Origin: Kibdelosporangium sp. MJ126-NF4 | GTDB lineage: Bacteria > Actinomycetota > Actinomycetes > Mycobacteriales > Pseudonocardiaceae | Direction of reading: 5' to 3' | DNA: 64,000 nt | Assembly: GCF_000826545.1 (NCBI RefSeq) | Contig: NZ_CDME01000002.1 | Coordinates: 2,179,187-2,243,186, forward strand | Shown here: positions 1-8,371 of the stretch, piece by piece | Layout of the letters: each line of letters begins with the position of its first letter | Position numbering within the stretch: the first letter of the stretch is position 1 | Program-made: the position numbers and the translations under genes | Notes under the pieces: model-generated | Seen by the model: only the letters and a program-made list of their open reading frames with translations | What the model was told of the DNA's origin: nothing | Database searches by the model: none

Positions 1-438
1 GAGCCGGGGACAGAAGAGCTCGACGTGTATTTCGACAACTTCAAGGCGCAGAACATCATCGAGCGCGGCAGCGCACTGGTGCCCGAGGCGGTGACCGCCG
101 CGTGCACCGCCGCCGGGGTGCGGACCAGCGAGATCGACACGCTGATCACCAACCAGCCGAACCGTCTGCTGCTGCGCAACTGGTCCAAGGCACTCGGTGT
201 CGATCCGGCGCGGCACCCCGACACCTACGACAGTTACGGCAACCTGTTCGGCGCCGGGATCCCGGTGACGCTGGAACAGGCGGCGCGCGACGGCGCGCTT
301 GCCGACGGTTCGCTGGTGCTGGTCGGTGGGTTCGCGGGCGCCGGCGAGCTGGCCGCCGCCGCCGCGATCCGCTGGAACACACAGGTGCTGGTCGGCCGAT
401 CGGGCCCGGGTCCAACGCGGAAAGGGAGAACGTCATGA
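1..438 (+). CDS. KAS III-like (FabH-type) protein, C-terminal part, 5' end outside window
   Basis: The frame is open from base 1 with no start codon, so only the last 145 residues are seen. They match the C-terminal half of 3-oxoacyl-ACP synthase III: the HQAN-like motif (here NQPN), then the Asn of the GN motif (YGNLFGAG), then a helix followed by a Gly-rich strand. In FabH the first motif supplies the catalytic His of the Cys-His-Asn triad; here that His is replaced by Asn while the second Asn is kept. The Cys region lies outside the window. The stop overlaps the next ATG by 4 bases, placing it in the polyketide operon. It may be an acyltransferase-like or altered-condensation KAS III acting with the adjacent ACPs; that role is inferred. 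Confidence 0.8.
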   Translation, partial: EPGTEELDVYFDNFKAQNIIERGSALVPEAVTAACTAAGVRTSEIDTLITNQPNRLLLRNWSKALGVDPARHPDTYDSYGNLFGAGIPVTLEQAARDGALADGSLVLVGGFAGAGELAAAAAIRWNTQVLVGRSGPGPTRKGRTS

Positions 439-680
439 CGGTGCGTGAGGACTCCCCGGCGATCATGTTGCTCGCCGAGGTGCTGTACGTGGAACGGCAC
501 GAGGTCGACCTGGACAAGTCTTTCCTGGATCTCGGGCTCGACTCGATACTGGCCGTCGAGTACATCAGCATGCTGAAGGCCGAGCTGGGGGTGGCGATCA
601 CTCTCGAACGCCTCTACGAGCTCGGGGCACCGCGCAAGCTGCTTGCCGAGCTGGGAGACGAGCTGGGAGACCAGAAGTGA
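435..680 (+). CDS. Free-standing acyl carrier protein (first of two)
   Basis: This 81-residue protein is a typical discrete ACP. The phosphopantetheine-attachment motif GLDSILAV places the modified Ser at residue 37, and the fold is the usual four-helix pattern. It starts at an ATG overlapping the previous stop (ATGA), preceded by a purine-rich AAAGGGAG. In beta-branching cassettes a discrete donor ACP carries malonate, which is decarboxylated to acetate by the Cys-less ketosynthase and then used by the HMG-synthase-like enzyme. This ACP or the next one would fill that role; the sequence alone does not tell which. Confidence 0.92.
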   Translation: MTVREDSPAIMLLAEVLYVERHEVDLDKSFLDLGLDSILAVEYISMLKAELGVAITLERLYELGAPRKLLAELGDELGDQK

Positions 681-934
681 CCACCCGCGAGGAGGTCTTC
701 AGCGTGGTACGCGGTGCGGCGCTGGCCGTGGACCCGGCGCTGGAGGCCGATCAGATCCGGCCCGATGTCGCGCTGGCCGACCTCGGATTCAGCTCGCTGG
801 ACCGGATGGACGTGGTCTGCGACGCGCTGGACCAACTGGGCCTGCCGCTTGATGCCGAGTTGCTTGCCGGGGTGAGCAACCTCGGCGAGCTGGTGGACGC
901 CGTGCACGCCGCCGCCTGCCGAGCAGCGTCCTGA
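677..934 (+). CDS. Free-standing acyl carrier protein (second of two)
   Basis: This 85-residue carrier protein has the motif LGFSSLDRM, so the phosphopantetheinylated Ser is residue 40 and the usual Asp before it is Ser. It starts with GTG overlapping the previous stop (GTGA) and its own stop overlaps the ATG of the HMG-synthase-like gene by one base, so translation is probably coupled. Position directly before that gene makes it a good candidate for the acetyl-donor ACP (AcpK-like), but this is inference from gene order. Confidence 0.9.
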   Translation: MTTREEVFSVVRGAALAVDPALEADQIRPDVALADLGFSSLDRMDVVCDALDQLGLPLDAELLAGVSNLGELVDAVHAAACRAAS

Positions 935-2154
935 TGGTCACCATGCCGCCGATCGGGATCCAGGCGATGCATGCCTATGGTGGCAGTGTCTGGCTGGACG
1001 CAGAGGAGCTGTACGCCTCGCGCGAGCTGGACCTGGCCCGGCTCGCCAACATCGGAGTGTCCGCCAAGGGGGTCGCGCTGCCCGACGAGGACACGGTTGC
1101 CATGGCCGCCACCGCGGCATGGCCGGTGCTCGCCGCGTGCGACCCCGCGGCGCGATCCCGGATCCGCGGCCTGATCGTGGCCACCGAGTCCGCTGTGGAC
1201 ATGTCCAAGGGTGTGGGCGCCTACCTGCACCGGCTGCTTGAGCTGCCACGCACGTGCCGCCAGTTCGAGGTCAAGCAGGCCTGTTACGGCGGGGTAGCCG
1301 CGCTGCAGACCGCCGCCGCGCTGGTCGCGACCGACCCGGGATCGACCGTCCTCGTCGTCGCCACTGACCTGCCCGCCTCCACCGCCTCCGGCGGGTACCT
1401 TGAGGCCTGCCAGGGTGTCGGCGCGGTCGCCGCGCTGGTCGGGGTGGACCCGGGAGTCGCGGAACTCGAGCTGGGCACCGCGGGCTGCTACAGCTTCGAG
1501 GTCGCGGACTTCCTCCGGCCGAGGATCGACCTGGAGATCGTGGACACCGACCTGTCGCTGATGGCCTACCTGGACTGCGTCGTCGGCGCGGTCGGCGACC
1601 ATCTCGACCGCAACCCCGGGCGGAACTTCGCGGACTCGTTCGACCTGCTGGCCATGCACACCCCTTTCCCGGGCATGGTGCGTGGCGCACACCGCGCGGT
1701 CATGCGGAAGATGACCGACTTGGACCGCGCGGGCATCGAGGCCGACTTCGACCGTCGGGTCGCACCCTCGCTGAAGGTGCCGGCCAAGGTGGGCAACATC
1801 TACTCGGCGTGCACCCTGCTCGCCATGTACAGCACGATCGTGCGAGCGCAGGCGCCGACGGAGCAGACGCTTGGTGTGTTCAGCTACGGCTCAGGGTGCT
1901 CCTCCGAGTTCTTCGCCGCGCGGGTACCGGCGGGTGCTGGCCAGCTGCTCCCGGCGGCCGACAGGATCGTCGCGGACCGCGACCGGATCACCATCGCCGA
2001 CTACGACCGCTACCTGGCGCGCAGCGCGCTGACCGGCAGCCACCCGATCGACCCTGCCGAGTTCGCTGATGTCCGGCTCCCCGGCCGCCCGCGTGCGGTA
2101 CTCACCGGTGTCACCAACCACCACAGGGAGTATGCGTGGCTGCCGCAGAGCTGA
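934..2154 (+). CDS. HMG-CoA synthase-like enzyme (HCS, PksG type) for polyketide beta-branching
   Basis: At 406 residues it has the size and motifs of PksG/MupH-type synthases: Glu85 in ATESAVD, nucleophile Cys117 in KQACYGG, and His243 in MHTPFPGMV. These form the Glu-Cys-His triad of the HMG-CoA synthase family. Known members condense an acetyl group from a donor ACP with the beta-keto group of an ACP-bound polyketide, giving an HMG-like branched intermediate. The start is the ATG overlapping the previous stop (TGATG); a second ATG lies three codons later. The 3' end overlaps the next gene by 19 bases. The flanking ACP and ECH1/ECH2 genes support a complete beta-branching route. Confidence 0.93.
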   Translation: MVTMPPIGIQAMHAYGGSVWLDAEELYASRELDLARLANIGVSAKGVALPDEDTVAMAATAAWPVLAACDPAARSRIRGLIVATESAVDMSKGVGAYLHRLLELPRTCRQFEVKQACYGGVAALQTAAALVATDPGSTVLVVATDLPASTASGGYLEACQGVGAVAALVGVDPGVAELELGTAGCYSFEVADFLRPRIDLEIVDTDLSLMAYLDCVVGAVGDHLDRNPGRNFADSFDLLAMHTPFPGMVRGAHRAVMRKMTDLDRAGIEADFDRRVAPSLKVPAKVGNIYSACTLLAMYSTIVRAQAPTEQTLGVFSYGSGCSSEFFAARVPAGAGQLLPAADRIVADRDRITIADYDRYLARSALTGSHPIDPAEFADVRLPGRPRAVLTGVTNHHREYAWLPQS

Positions 2155-2882
2155 CCCGGCTCGGACTGCGCGTGACAGGAGCGTGCGCCTGGCTGGACCT
2201 GGCGCACGCCCGAACCCTGAACAGGGACAGTGTGGCCACGCTGACCACGGCGCTGCGCGCCGCCGAGGCCGCGCCGGGCTGCCGAGTGCTCGTGCTGACC
2301 GCGAGCGGGCCGGTGTTCTGCGCCGGGCTCGACCTCGGGATCGTGGCCGGGGAACTGCCATGGGAACGGGCGGACGGCACCGCGCTCGGAGAGCTGCTGC
2401 GGGGGCTGCGGGACAGCAGGTTGATCACCGTGGCGGCGGTGGAAGGGCAGGCGACCGGTGGCGGGGTCGGCCTCGCCGCCGCGTGCGACCTCGTGTTCGC
2501 CGGAGAGCGGGCCCGGTTCCGGATGACCGAGCTGCTGCTTGGCCTGACACCGGCGCTGATCCTGCCGTACGTCGCGCAGCGCACCGGGCGGCAGTGGGCG
2601 TACCGGGCGGCACTGTATGCGACCGAAGTGAGCCCCGTCGCGGCGGTGGCCGCCGGACTCGCGGACGAGGCTCCCGCCGGCGAGGACGGCATCAGGTCTG
2701 CCGTACGCGCCCTGCTGCGGGCGCTTCGAAGGACACCACGGGACGTGGTCACGGAGCTGAAGACCTGCCGCGCACAGTCGGTAGCCGACGCGAACCTCGC
2801 CTACGACCTCCTCCGTGCCGGATTGGCCGATCCCGCGGTGCGCGAGCGGATCGCCGAGCTGCGCGCGGCGGGTATGCGATGA
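2136..2882 (+). CDS. Enoyl-CoA hydratase-like dehydratase ECH1 (PksH type)
   Basis: This 248-residue crotonase-superfamily protein has the oxyanion-hole motifs FCAGLDL and EGQATGGGVGL and the family strand ACDLVFA. In beta-branching, ECH1 dehydrates the HMG-type intermediate made by the HCS to a 3-methylglutaconyl-ACP. Assignment as ECH1 rests on order (HCS, ECH1, ECH2) and on resemblance to PksH; the paired ECH2 follows with a 4-base ATGA overlap. The start is a GTG inside the end of the HCS gene. Confidence 0.88.
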   Translation: MAAAELTRLGLRVTGACAWLDLAHARTLNRDSVATLTTALRAAEAAPGCRVLVLTASGPVFCAGLDLGIVAGELPWERADGTALGELLRGLRDSRLITVAAVEGQATGGGVGLAAACDLVFAGERARFRMTELLLGLTPALILPYVAQRTGRQWAYRAALYATEVSPVAAVAAGLADEAPAGEDGIRSAVRALLRALRRTPRDVVTELKTCRAQSVADANLAYDLLRAGLADPAVRERIAELRAAGMR

Positions 2883-3637
2883 GCGGGCGCGAGTTCGGAC
2901 CGGTCACCGTGACGATCGCGGACCGGGTGGCCACCGTGGCGATGCGCGAGGAGACCGGCGGGAACACGTTTACCCCCGCCCTGCTGGCGGGACTGCCCTC
3001 GGCGCTCGCCGCGGCCGCCGAGGACCAGGAAGCCCACGTGGTGCTGGTGACGGGGCTGGCGGACCGGTTCTCCTGCGGTGCGACCGCGGAGTACCTCGCG
3101 GCGGCCACCTCGGAGTCGGTGACGCCGTTCGTCCGCGCGTTCGCCAGGTGCCCGCTGCCGGTGGTCGCGGCGATGCGGGGGCACGCTATCGGTGGCGGAC
3201 TGACGCTGGGGCTCTACGCCGACCTGCCGGTCCTGTCCGAGCGGTCGCTGTACTCGGCCAATTTCCTCAACTACGGGCTTGTGCCCAGCTACGGCACCAC
3301 ATGGCTGCTGCCAGCCCGACTCGGCCCGACATTGGGCACCGAGCTGCTGTGGACCGCGCGCGGCTACCGAGGGGCAGAGTTGCGGGCGCGGGGGGCTCCG
3401 GTGCGGGTGGTGACGCACGAGGAGGTGCTGCCGGTGTGCCTGGCCGAGGCGAATCGGATCGCCGCCGCGCCGAGAGAATCGTTGCTGCTGCTCAAAAAAC
3501 AGCTCGCCGGGCAGTTGCTGGCCGCGTCGGACGCGGCCATCGCCCTCGAGCACGGGCCGCACCAGGAGTCCTGGACGGCAGGTCGCCGTGCCGCACTGGT
3601 CGCCGAGCGGTACGGCACGGCGGAGGGAGTGCGCTGA
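2879..3637 (+). CDS. Enoyl-CoA hydratase-like decarboxylase ECH2 (PksI type)
   Basis: This 252-residue crotonase-fold protein carries the motifs typical of PksI: RGHAIGGGLTLGLYAD, then YSANFLNYGLVPSYG around residues 122-136, then a conserved LLLLKKQL helix. ECH2 enzymes decarboxylate methylglutaconyl-ACP to a beta-methyl enoyl group. It begins at the ATG that overlaps ECH1 (ATGA), and its stop overlaps the start of the ketosynthase gene (TGATG). With HCS and ECH1 it gives a full set for adding a one-carbon branch to a polyketide. Confidence 0.9.
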   Translation: MSGREFGPVTVTIADRVATVAMREETGGNTFTPALLAGLPSALAAAAEDQEAHVVLVTGLADRFSCGATAEYLAAATSESVTPFVRAFARCPLPVVAAMRGHAIGGGLTLGLYADLPVLSERSLYSANFLNYGLVPSYGTTWLLPARLGPTLGTELLWTARGYRGAELRARGAPVRVVTHEEVLPVCLAEANRIAAAPRESLLLLKKQLAGQLLAASDAAIALEHGPHQESWTAGRRAALVAERYGTAEGVR

Positions 3638-5352
3638 TGGACCCGCAGGCGCCGATCGCGATCGTCGGAATGGGATTCCGGCTGCCCGGTGCGGACGACG
3701 ACGACGGCCTCTGGGATGCGCTCGTTGAGGGTGCGTCCAGGATGGGGCCGGTGCCGGAAGAGCGGCTGACCGGATATCCGGCCGACAAGGTGGGCACCGG
3801 AGGCTTTACCGCCGCCCTGCTCGACGATCCTGGCGCGTTCGACGCCGAATTCTTCGACGTGACCCCGCGGATGGCGACCTGGATGGACCCGCAACAGCGG
3901 TTGCTGCTGGAGACCAGCTGGCATGCGATGGAGTCGGCGGGTATTCCGCCCGCGCGGCTGCGGGGCACGGATGTCGGGGTGTACATGGCCTCCGCGAGCA
4001 ACGACTTCCGTGAGCGGATGTTTCGTATCGGCGAGCTCGACCGGTACTCCTTGGTCGGCACCCTGCCCGCGTACCTGGCCAACCGGCTGTCGCACTTCTA
4101 CGACTTCCACGGCCCGAGCTACATGGTGGACACCGCGTGTTCGGCGAGCCTCTCGGCACTGGCGCTCGCGGTGTCGGCGCTGCGTGCCGGTGAGGTCGAC
4201 GTGGCACTGTTCGGCGCGGCGAACCTGTGCGTCGCGGCGTTCATGCAGGCGACCGTGGCGTACGCGGGTGCACTCTCGCCGACCGGACGCTGCCGCCCGT
4301 TCCACCCCGACGGCGACGGCTACGTGCGTGGCGAGGGGGTACTCAGCTTTCTGCTCAAGCGCCTGGATGACGCACGCTCGGACGGCGATCCGGTGGTCGC
4401 GGTGATTCGTGGAGCCGCGGTCAACCACGACGGCCGCGGCGGCGGGCTGGTCAAGCCGGACGCCACCGCGCAGTACCGGCTGGTCAAGCGTGCGCTGGCC
4501 CAGGGCGGGCTGAGCATGGCCGACATCGGGTACGTGGAGGCGCACGCCCCGGGCACCAAGGCGGACCCGATCGAGGTCGAGGCGTTCCGGACGCTGCTCG
4601 GCGAGCTCCCGCCCGCGCGGCGTGGCCGCACCGGGCCGCGCCATCAACTGTGGGCGAGCTCGGTGAAGAAGGTGTTCGGGCACCTCGAAGGCGCGGCCGG
4701 AGCGATCAGCCTCGCCGCCGGGGTGCTGGCGCTGCACCACGAGCAGATCCCGGCGGCCGGCTCGTTGCTGTCGGTGGACGCGGACCTCCACGTGCGGTTG
4801 CACCCGCCTGCCGGCGACCGCCGCACGTTGTCCTGGCCGCGTACCGGGACACCGCGGCGGGTGGGGGTCAGTGCGTTCGGGCTCGGCGGCTCGAACGGGC
4901 ACGTCGTACTCGAAGAGGCGCCCGAGGTGACCGCCCCCGGTCTGATCGACCTGGGCCGCTGGCGAGGTAGCGAGCCGGTGCTGGTGCCGGTGAGCGCGCG
5001 GGACGAGGACGCGCTGCGGGCGCTCGCCGCACGCCTCGCCCCCGCGGTCACCGCACACCCGCTTGCCTCGGTCGCCTGGACACTGCAGGTCGGCAGGGAG
5101 CACTTCCCGGTGCGCGCGGTGCTCGCCGCACGCAGCACGGACGAGCTGCACGAAGCGCTCACCCGGCTGGCCGGTGGCGAGGCGGTGGGCTGCACCGACC
5201 CGCGAGTGGACGCCTACAAGGCAGGCGGCGAGATGGACTGGGCAGGGCTGTGGGAAACACCGCCGCCCAGGGTGCGCCTGCCCGGATATCCGTTCGCCCG
5301 CAGAGCGTTCGGCTTCCAACCGGAACTCGCTCGCCAGGCGCGATCGCGATGA
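3637..5352 (+). CDS. Stand-alone polyketide ketosynthase with trans-AT-type C-terminal linker
   Basis: This 571-residue protein has a full ketosynthase domain (about 1-425) with Cys168 in DTACSAS, His303 in EAHAPGT and His349 in FGHLEGAAG, so the Cys-His-His triad is present. The usual HGTGT motif around the first His is HAPGT. Residues about 435-560 match the linker that follows ketosynthases in trans-AT polyketide synthases, with an LQVGRE block, a GGEMDWAGLW block and the closing LPGYPFAR. No acyltransferase, ketoreductase or ACP domain is attached. It is likely a discrete condensing or transfer domain of a trans-AT assembly line lying to the left of the window; its exact step is not evident. 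Confidence 0.85.
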   Translation: MDPQAPIAIVGMGFRLPGADDDDGLWDALVEGASRMGPVPEERLTGYPADKVGTGGFTAALLDDPGAFDAEFFDVTPRMATWMDPQQRLLLETSWHAMESAGIPPARLRGTDVGVYMASASNDFRERMFRIGELDRYSLVGTLPAYLANRLSHFYDFHGPSYMVDTACSASLSALALAVSALRAGEVDVALFGAANLCVAAFMQATVAYAGALSPTGRCRPFHPDGDGYVRGEGVLSFLLKRLDDARSDGDPVVAVIRGAAVNHDGRGGGLVKPDATAQYRLVKRALAQGGLSMADIGYVEAHAPGTKADPIEVEAFRTLLGELPPARRGRTGPRHQLWASSVKKVFGHLEGAAGAISLAAGVLALHHEQIPAAGSLLSVDADLHVRLHPPAGDRRTLSWPRTGTPRRVGVSAFGLGGSNGHVVLEEAPEVTAPGLIDLGRWRGSEPVLVPVSARDEDALRALAARLAPAVTAHPLASVAWTLQVGREHFPVRAVLAARSTDELHEALTRLAGGEAVGCTDPRVDAYKAGGEMDWAGLWETPPPRVRLPGYPFARRAFGFQPELARQARSR

Positions 5353-6590
5353 CGGCAGACGTCGCTGTGGTCGCTGTCACCGGGATGGCAGCGCTGACCA
5401 CGATCGGCGCCTCGTGTGCGGAGCTGGCCGCCGCGCTGCGCACCGGGCGGAGCGGGATTCGCGTCGACCCGGACGACGCGGATGGCGTGTGTGCCACGCT
5501 CGCGGACTTCGACCTGCGCGCGTGGGCGCGCGAGCACGCACCGGACCAGGCGGCCGAGCTGGTCAAGGTCGCAGGCAGGGCGGCGCTGCCAGCACAGACC
5601 GCGGCGGCTGTGGCGGTCCGCGCGCTGGACGACGGCAAGCTCGCCGAGGCCGACCGGGACGGCACCGCCGTGCTCATCGCGGGGAACAACCTTGCGCTCG
5701 GCTACCACGCCTCGGTGTGGCAGCAATACGCCGCGAGGCCCGGTAGTGTCCGGCCCTCGCACATACTCACCCACCTGGACACCGACGTGCTCGGGGTGGT
5801 CAGCGAGCTGACCGGGGCACGCGAAGCGGGGTCGACTGTCGGCGGCGCGTCGGCCAGCGGGAACCTCGCGGTGATCGCCGGTACCCGGCTGGTGCGGTCC
5901 GGAGAGGTGGATCGCGTCCTGGTGGTCGCACCGGCAGCCGAGCTGTCCGCCGCCGAGATCACCGCGCTGCGCCGCTCGGGTGCGCTGGCCGTACGGGAAC
6001 CACACCGCGCCCCGGAGCAGACCTGCCGCCCGTTCGACCGGTCCCGCCGCGGGTTCGTACGCGGCCAGGGCGCCGCGGCGGTGCTGCTCGAGTCGAAGCA
6101 TGCCGCCGCCCGACGTGGGGTGACCGGCCGGGCGGTGGTCGCCGGGTATGGGCAGCGACTTGACGGTACCCGCGGCGCCGCGCCCAACGTCGATGGCCAG
6201 GTCGCCGCGCTGCGCAGGGCACTGGCCGATGCGGGGGTACGGCCTGCGCAGGTCGACTACGTGAACGCGCACGGCACCGGGTCGGTGGCCGGTGACCCGG
6301 TCGAGGCGGACGCGTTGCGCGAGGTGTTCGGCGGCCACCGGCCGCTCGTGAATTCCACCAAGCCGCTGACCGGCCACTGCTTGACCGCCGCGGGAGTGGT
6401 CGAACTCGTCGCGACCGTGCTGCAGATGGAGGCGGAGTTCGTGCACGGCAACCCCACTCTGGGCGCCTTGATCCCCGGCGCACCGGCGTTGACCGGCCCC
6501 GCGGCGGTGCCCGCGACGCTGGATGTGGCGGTGTCGCACAGCGTGGCGTTCAGCGGGATCAACGCCACTGTGGTGCTGCGCGCCGGGTAG
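5349..6590 (+). CDS. Cys-less ketosynthase, PksF-type malonyl-ACP decarboxylase
   Basis: This 413-residue FabF/KAS-fold protein has Ser168 (VGGASASGN) where condensing ketosynthases have the nucleophilic Cys, while both His are kept (His308 in NAHGTG, His343 in LTGHCLTAAG). This Cys-to-Ser change is the hallmark of the decarboxylase member of beta-branching cassettes (PksF, MupG), which turns malonyl-ACP into acetyl-ACP for the HCS. It starts at an ATG overlapping the previous stop (ATGA) and is the last gene of the cluster on this side. A chain-length-factor role is less likely because CLFs usually carry Gln there and pair with a KS-alpha. Confidence 0.9.
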   Translation: MTADVAVVAVTGMAALTTIGASCAELAAALRTGRSGIRVDPDDADGVCATLADFDLRAWAREHAPDQAAELVKVAGRAALPAQTAAAVAVRALDDGKLAEADRDGTAVLIAGNNLALGYHASVWQQYAARPGSVRPSHILTHLDTDVLGVVSELTGAREAGSTVGGASASGNLAVIAGTRLVRSGEVDRVLVVAPAAELSAAEITALRRSGALAVREPHRAPEQTCRPFDRSRRGFVRGQGAAAVLLESKHAAARRGVTGRAVVAGYGQRLDGTRGAAPNVDGQVAALRRALADAGVRPAQVDYVNAHGTGSVAGDPVEADALREVFGGHRPLVNSTKPLTGHCLTAAGVVELVATVLQMEAEFVHGNPTLGALIPGAPALTGPAAVPATLDVAVSHSVAFSGINATVVLRAG

Positions 6591-6709
6591 CTGGATCAGC
6601 AGACGTGAAAACCCGAGGCCGGGACCACCCCGTGAGAGGTCACATCCGGCGCTGGCGCGTGGTTCGGTAACGTCACGAGGAGTTCCCGACCGCGCGCAAA
6701 GGAGCCCGC

Positions 6710-8371
6710 GTGACCACCACCACCTCGTTCCAGTACACCGACGTGCTCCCGCTCGCCCCCGACACCACTACCGAGTACCGGTTGGTGAGCGCCGAGGGTG
6801 TTCGAGTTGTCGAGGCCGCGGGCCGTCGGTTTCTCGAGATCGATCCGGATGTGCTGACTCTGCTCGCCAAGGAGGCGATCAAGGACATCCAGCATCTGCT
6901 GCGGCCGTCGCACCTGGCGCAACTGCGCGCGATCGTCGATGATCCGGAGGCTTCCGGCAACGATCGCTTCGTCGCGATGGATCTGTTGCGCAACGCGTGT
7001 ATCTCGGCTGGCGGTGTGCTGCCGATGTGTCAGGACACAGGTACGGCGATCGTGATGGGCAAGCGCACTGAAGGTGTGCTTACCGGCGGCGCGGACGAGG
7101 AAGCGCTGTCGCGCGGCGTGTTCGAGGCGTATCAGGAGTTGAATCTGCGGTACTCGCAGATGGCTCCGGTGACGTTCTGGGACGAGCGCAACACCGGCAC
7201 GAACCTGCCCGCGCAGGTCGAGCTGTACACCGCGCCGGGAACGGACCCGCGCTACGACTTCCTGTTCATGGCCAAGGGCGGCGGCAGCGCCAACAAGACG
7301 TTCCTGTACCAGGAGACCAAGGCTGTCCTGAACCCCAACCGGCTGGCGAAGTTCCTCGACGAGAAGCTGCGCAGCCTCGGCACGGCCGCGTGCCCGCCGT
7401 ACCACCTCGCGATCGTGGTCGGCGGCCTGTCGGCGGAGCACAACCTGAAGGTCGCCAAGCTCGCGTCCGCGCGGTACCTGGACAACCTGCCGCGTGAAGG
7501 ATCGGCGCTGGGGCACGGCTTCCGCGATGTGGATCTCGAACAGCAGGTGCTGGAGATGACCCGGCAGTTCGGCATCGGCGCGCAGTTCGGCGGCAAGTAC
7601 TTCTGCCACGACGTGCGGGTGATCCGGCTGCCCCGGCACGGCGCGTCCTGCCCGGTCGGCGTGGCTGTGTCGTGCTCGGCCGACCGCCAGGCCAAGGCGA
7701 AGATCACCGCGGACGGCGTGTTCATCGAGCAGTTGGAGCGCGACCCGGCTCGGTTCCTGCCCGAAATCGAGGGCGAGGACCTGTCCGAGGAGGTCGTGCG
7801 GATCGACCTGACCCGCCCGATGGCCGAGATCCGCGAGACGCTGTCGAAACTGCCCGTCAAGACACGGCTGTCGCTGACCGGGCCGCTCGTGGTCGCCCGT
7901 GACATCGCGCACGCGAAGATCAAGGAACGCCTTGACGCGGGCGAGTCGATGCCGCAGTACATGAAGGACCACCCGGTGTACTACGCGGGCCCGGCCAAGA
8001 CGCCGGAGGGCTACGCGTCCGGCTCGTTCGGGCCGACCACCGCGGGCCGGATGGACTCCTATGTGGAGCAGTTCCAGGCCGCGGGTGGCTCGCTTGTCAT
8101 GCTGGCCAAGGGAAACCGGTCCCGTCAGGTGACCGACGCGTGCCAGTCGCACGGCGGCTTCTACCTCGGCTCGATCGGCGGCCCGGCCGCGCGGCTGGCC
8201 AAGGACTGCATCCGCAACGTCGACGTGCTGGAGTACCCGGAGCTGGGCATGGAAGCGGTGTGGAAGATCGAGGTCGAGGACTTCCCCGCGTTCATCGTGG
8301 TCGACGACAAGGGCAACGACTTTTTTGCCTCGACAGCGGCCCCCACCTTGCAGATATCCTTCCGCAAGTGA
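6710..8371 (+). CDS. fum: Class I (iron-sulfur) fumarate hydratase
   Basis: This 553-residue protein is a full-length class I fumarase/fumarate hydratase, interconverting fumarate and malate in the TCA cycle. The cluster-binding cysteines sit in LPMCQDTGT, in KYFCHDVRV and in GASCPVG, as in FumA/FumB. The C-terminal beta domain follows (about 380-553). It begins with GTG after AAAGGAGCC and is 119 bases from the polyketide genes, so it probably has its own promoter. Its stop overlaps the next gene by four bases (GTGA), coupling it to the kinase-like gene. Confidence 0.93.
   Translation: MTTTTSFQYTDVLPLAPDTTTEYRLVSAEGVRVVEAAGRRFLEIDPDVLTLLAKEAIKDIQHLLRPSHLAQLRAIVDDPEASGNDRFVAMDLLRNACISAGGVLPMCQDTGTAIVMGKRTEGVLTGGADEEALSRGVFEAYQELNLRYSQMAPVTFWDERNTGTNLPAQVELYTAPGTDPRYDFLFMAKGGGSANKTFLYQETKAVLNPNRLAKFLDEKLRSLGTAACPPYHLAIVVGGLSAEHNLKVAKLASARYLDNLPREGSALGHGFRDVDLEQQVLEMTRQFGIGAQFGGKYFCHDVRVIRLPRHGASCPVGVAVSCSADRQAKAKITADGVFIEQLERDPARFLPEIEGEDLSEEVVRIDLTRPMAEIRETLSKLPVKTRLSLTGPLVVARDIAHAKIKERLDAGESMPQYMKDHPVYYAGPAKTPEGYASGSFGPTTAGRMDSYVEQFQAAGGSLVMLAKGNRSRQVTDACQSHGGFYLGSIGGPAARLAKDCIRNVDVLEYPELGMEAVWKIEVEDFPAFIVVDDKGNDFFASTAAPTLQISFRK

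Noticed and set aside
751..1692. Long minus-strand open frame opposite the HMG-synthase-like gene
   Set aside because: It is antisense shadow caused by high GC; amino-acid composition is His/Arg/Gln-rich and the plus-strand gene has clear catalytic motifs.
5349..6590. Chain-length factor of a type II polyketide synthase
   Set aside because: The active-site position is Ser with both His kept, and the neighbours are beta-branching genes, which fits a PksF-type decarboxylase better.
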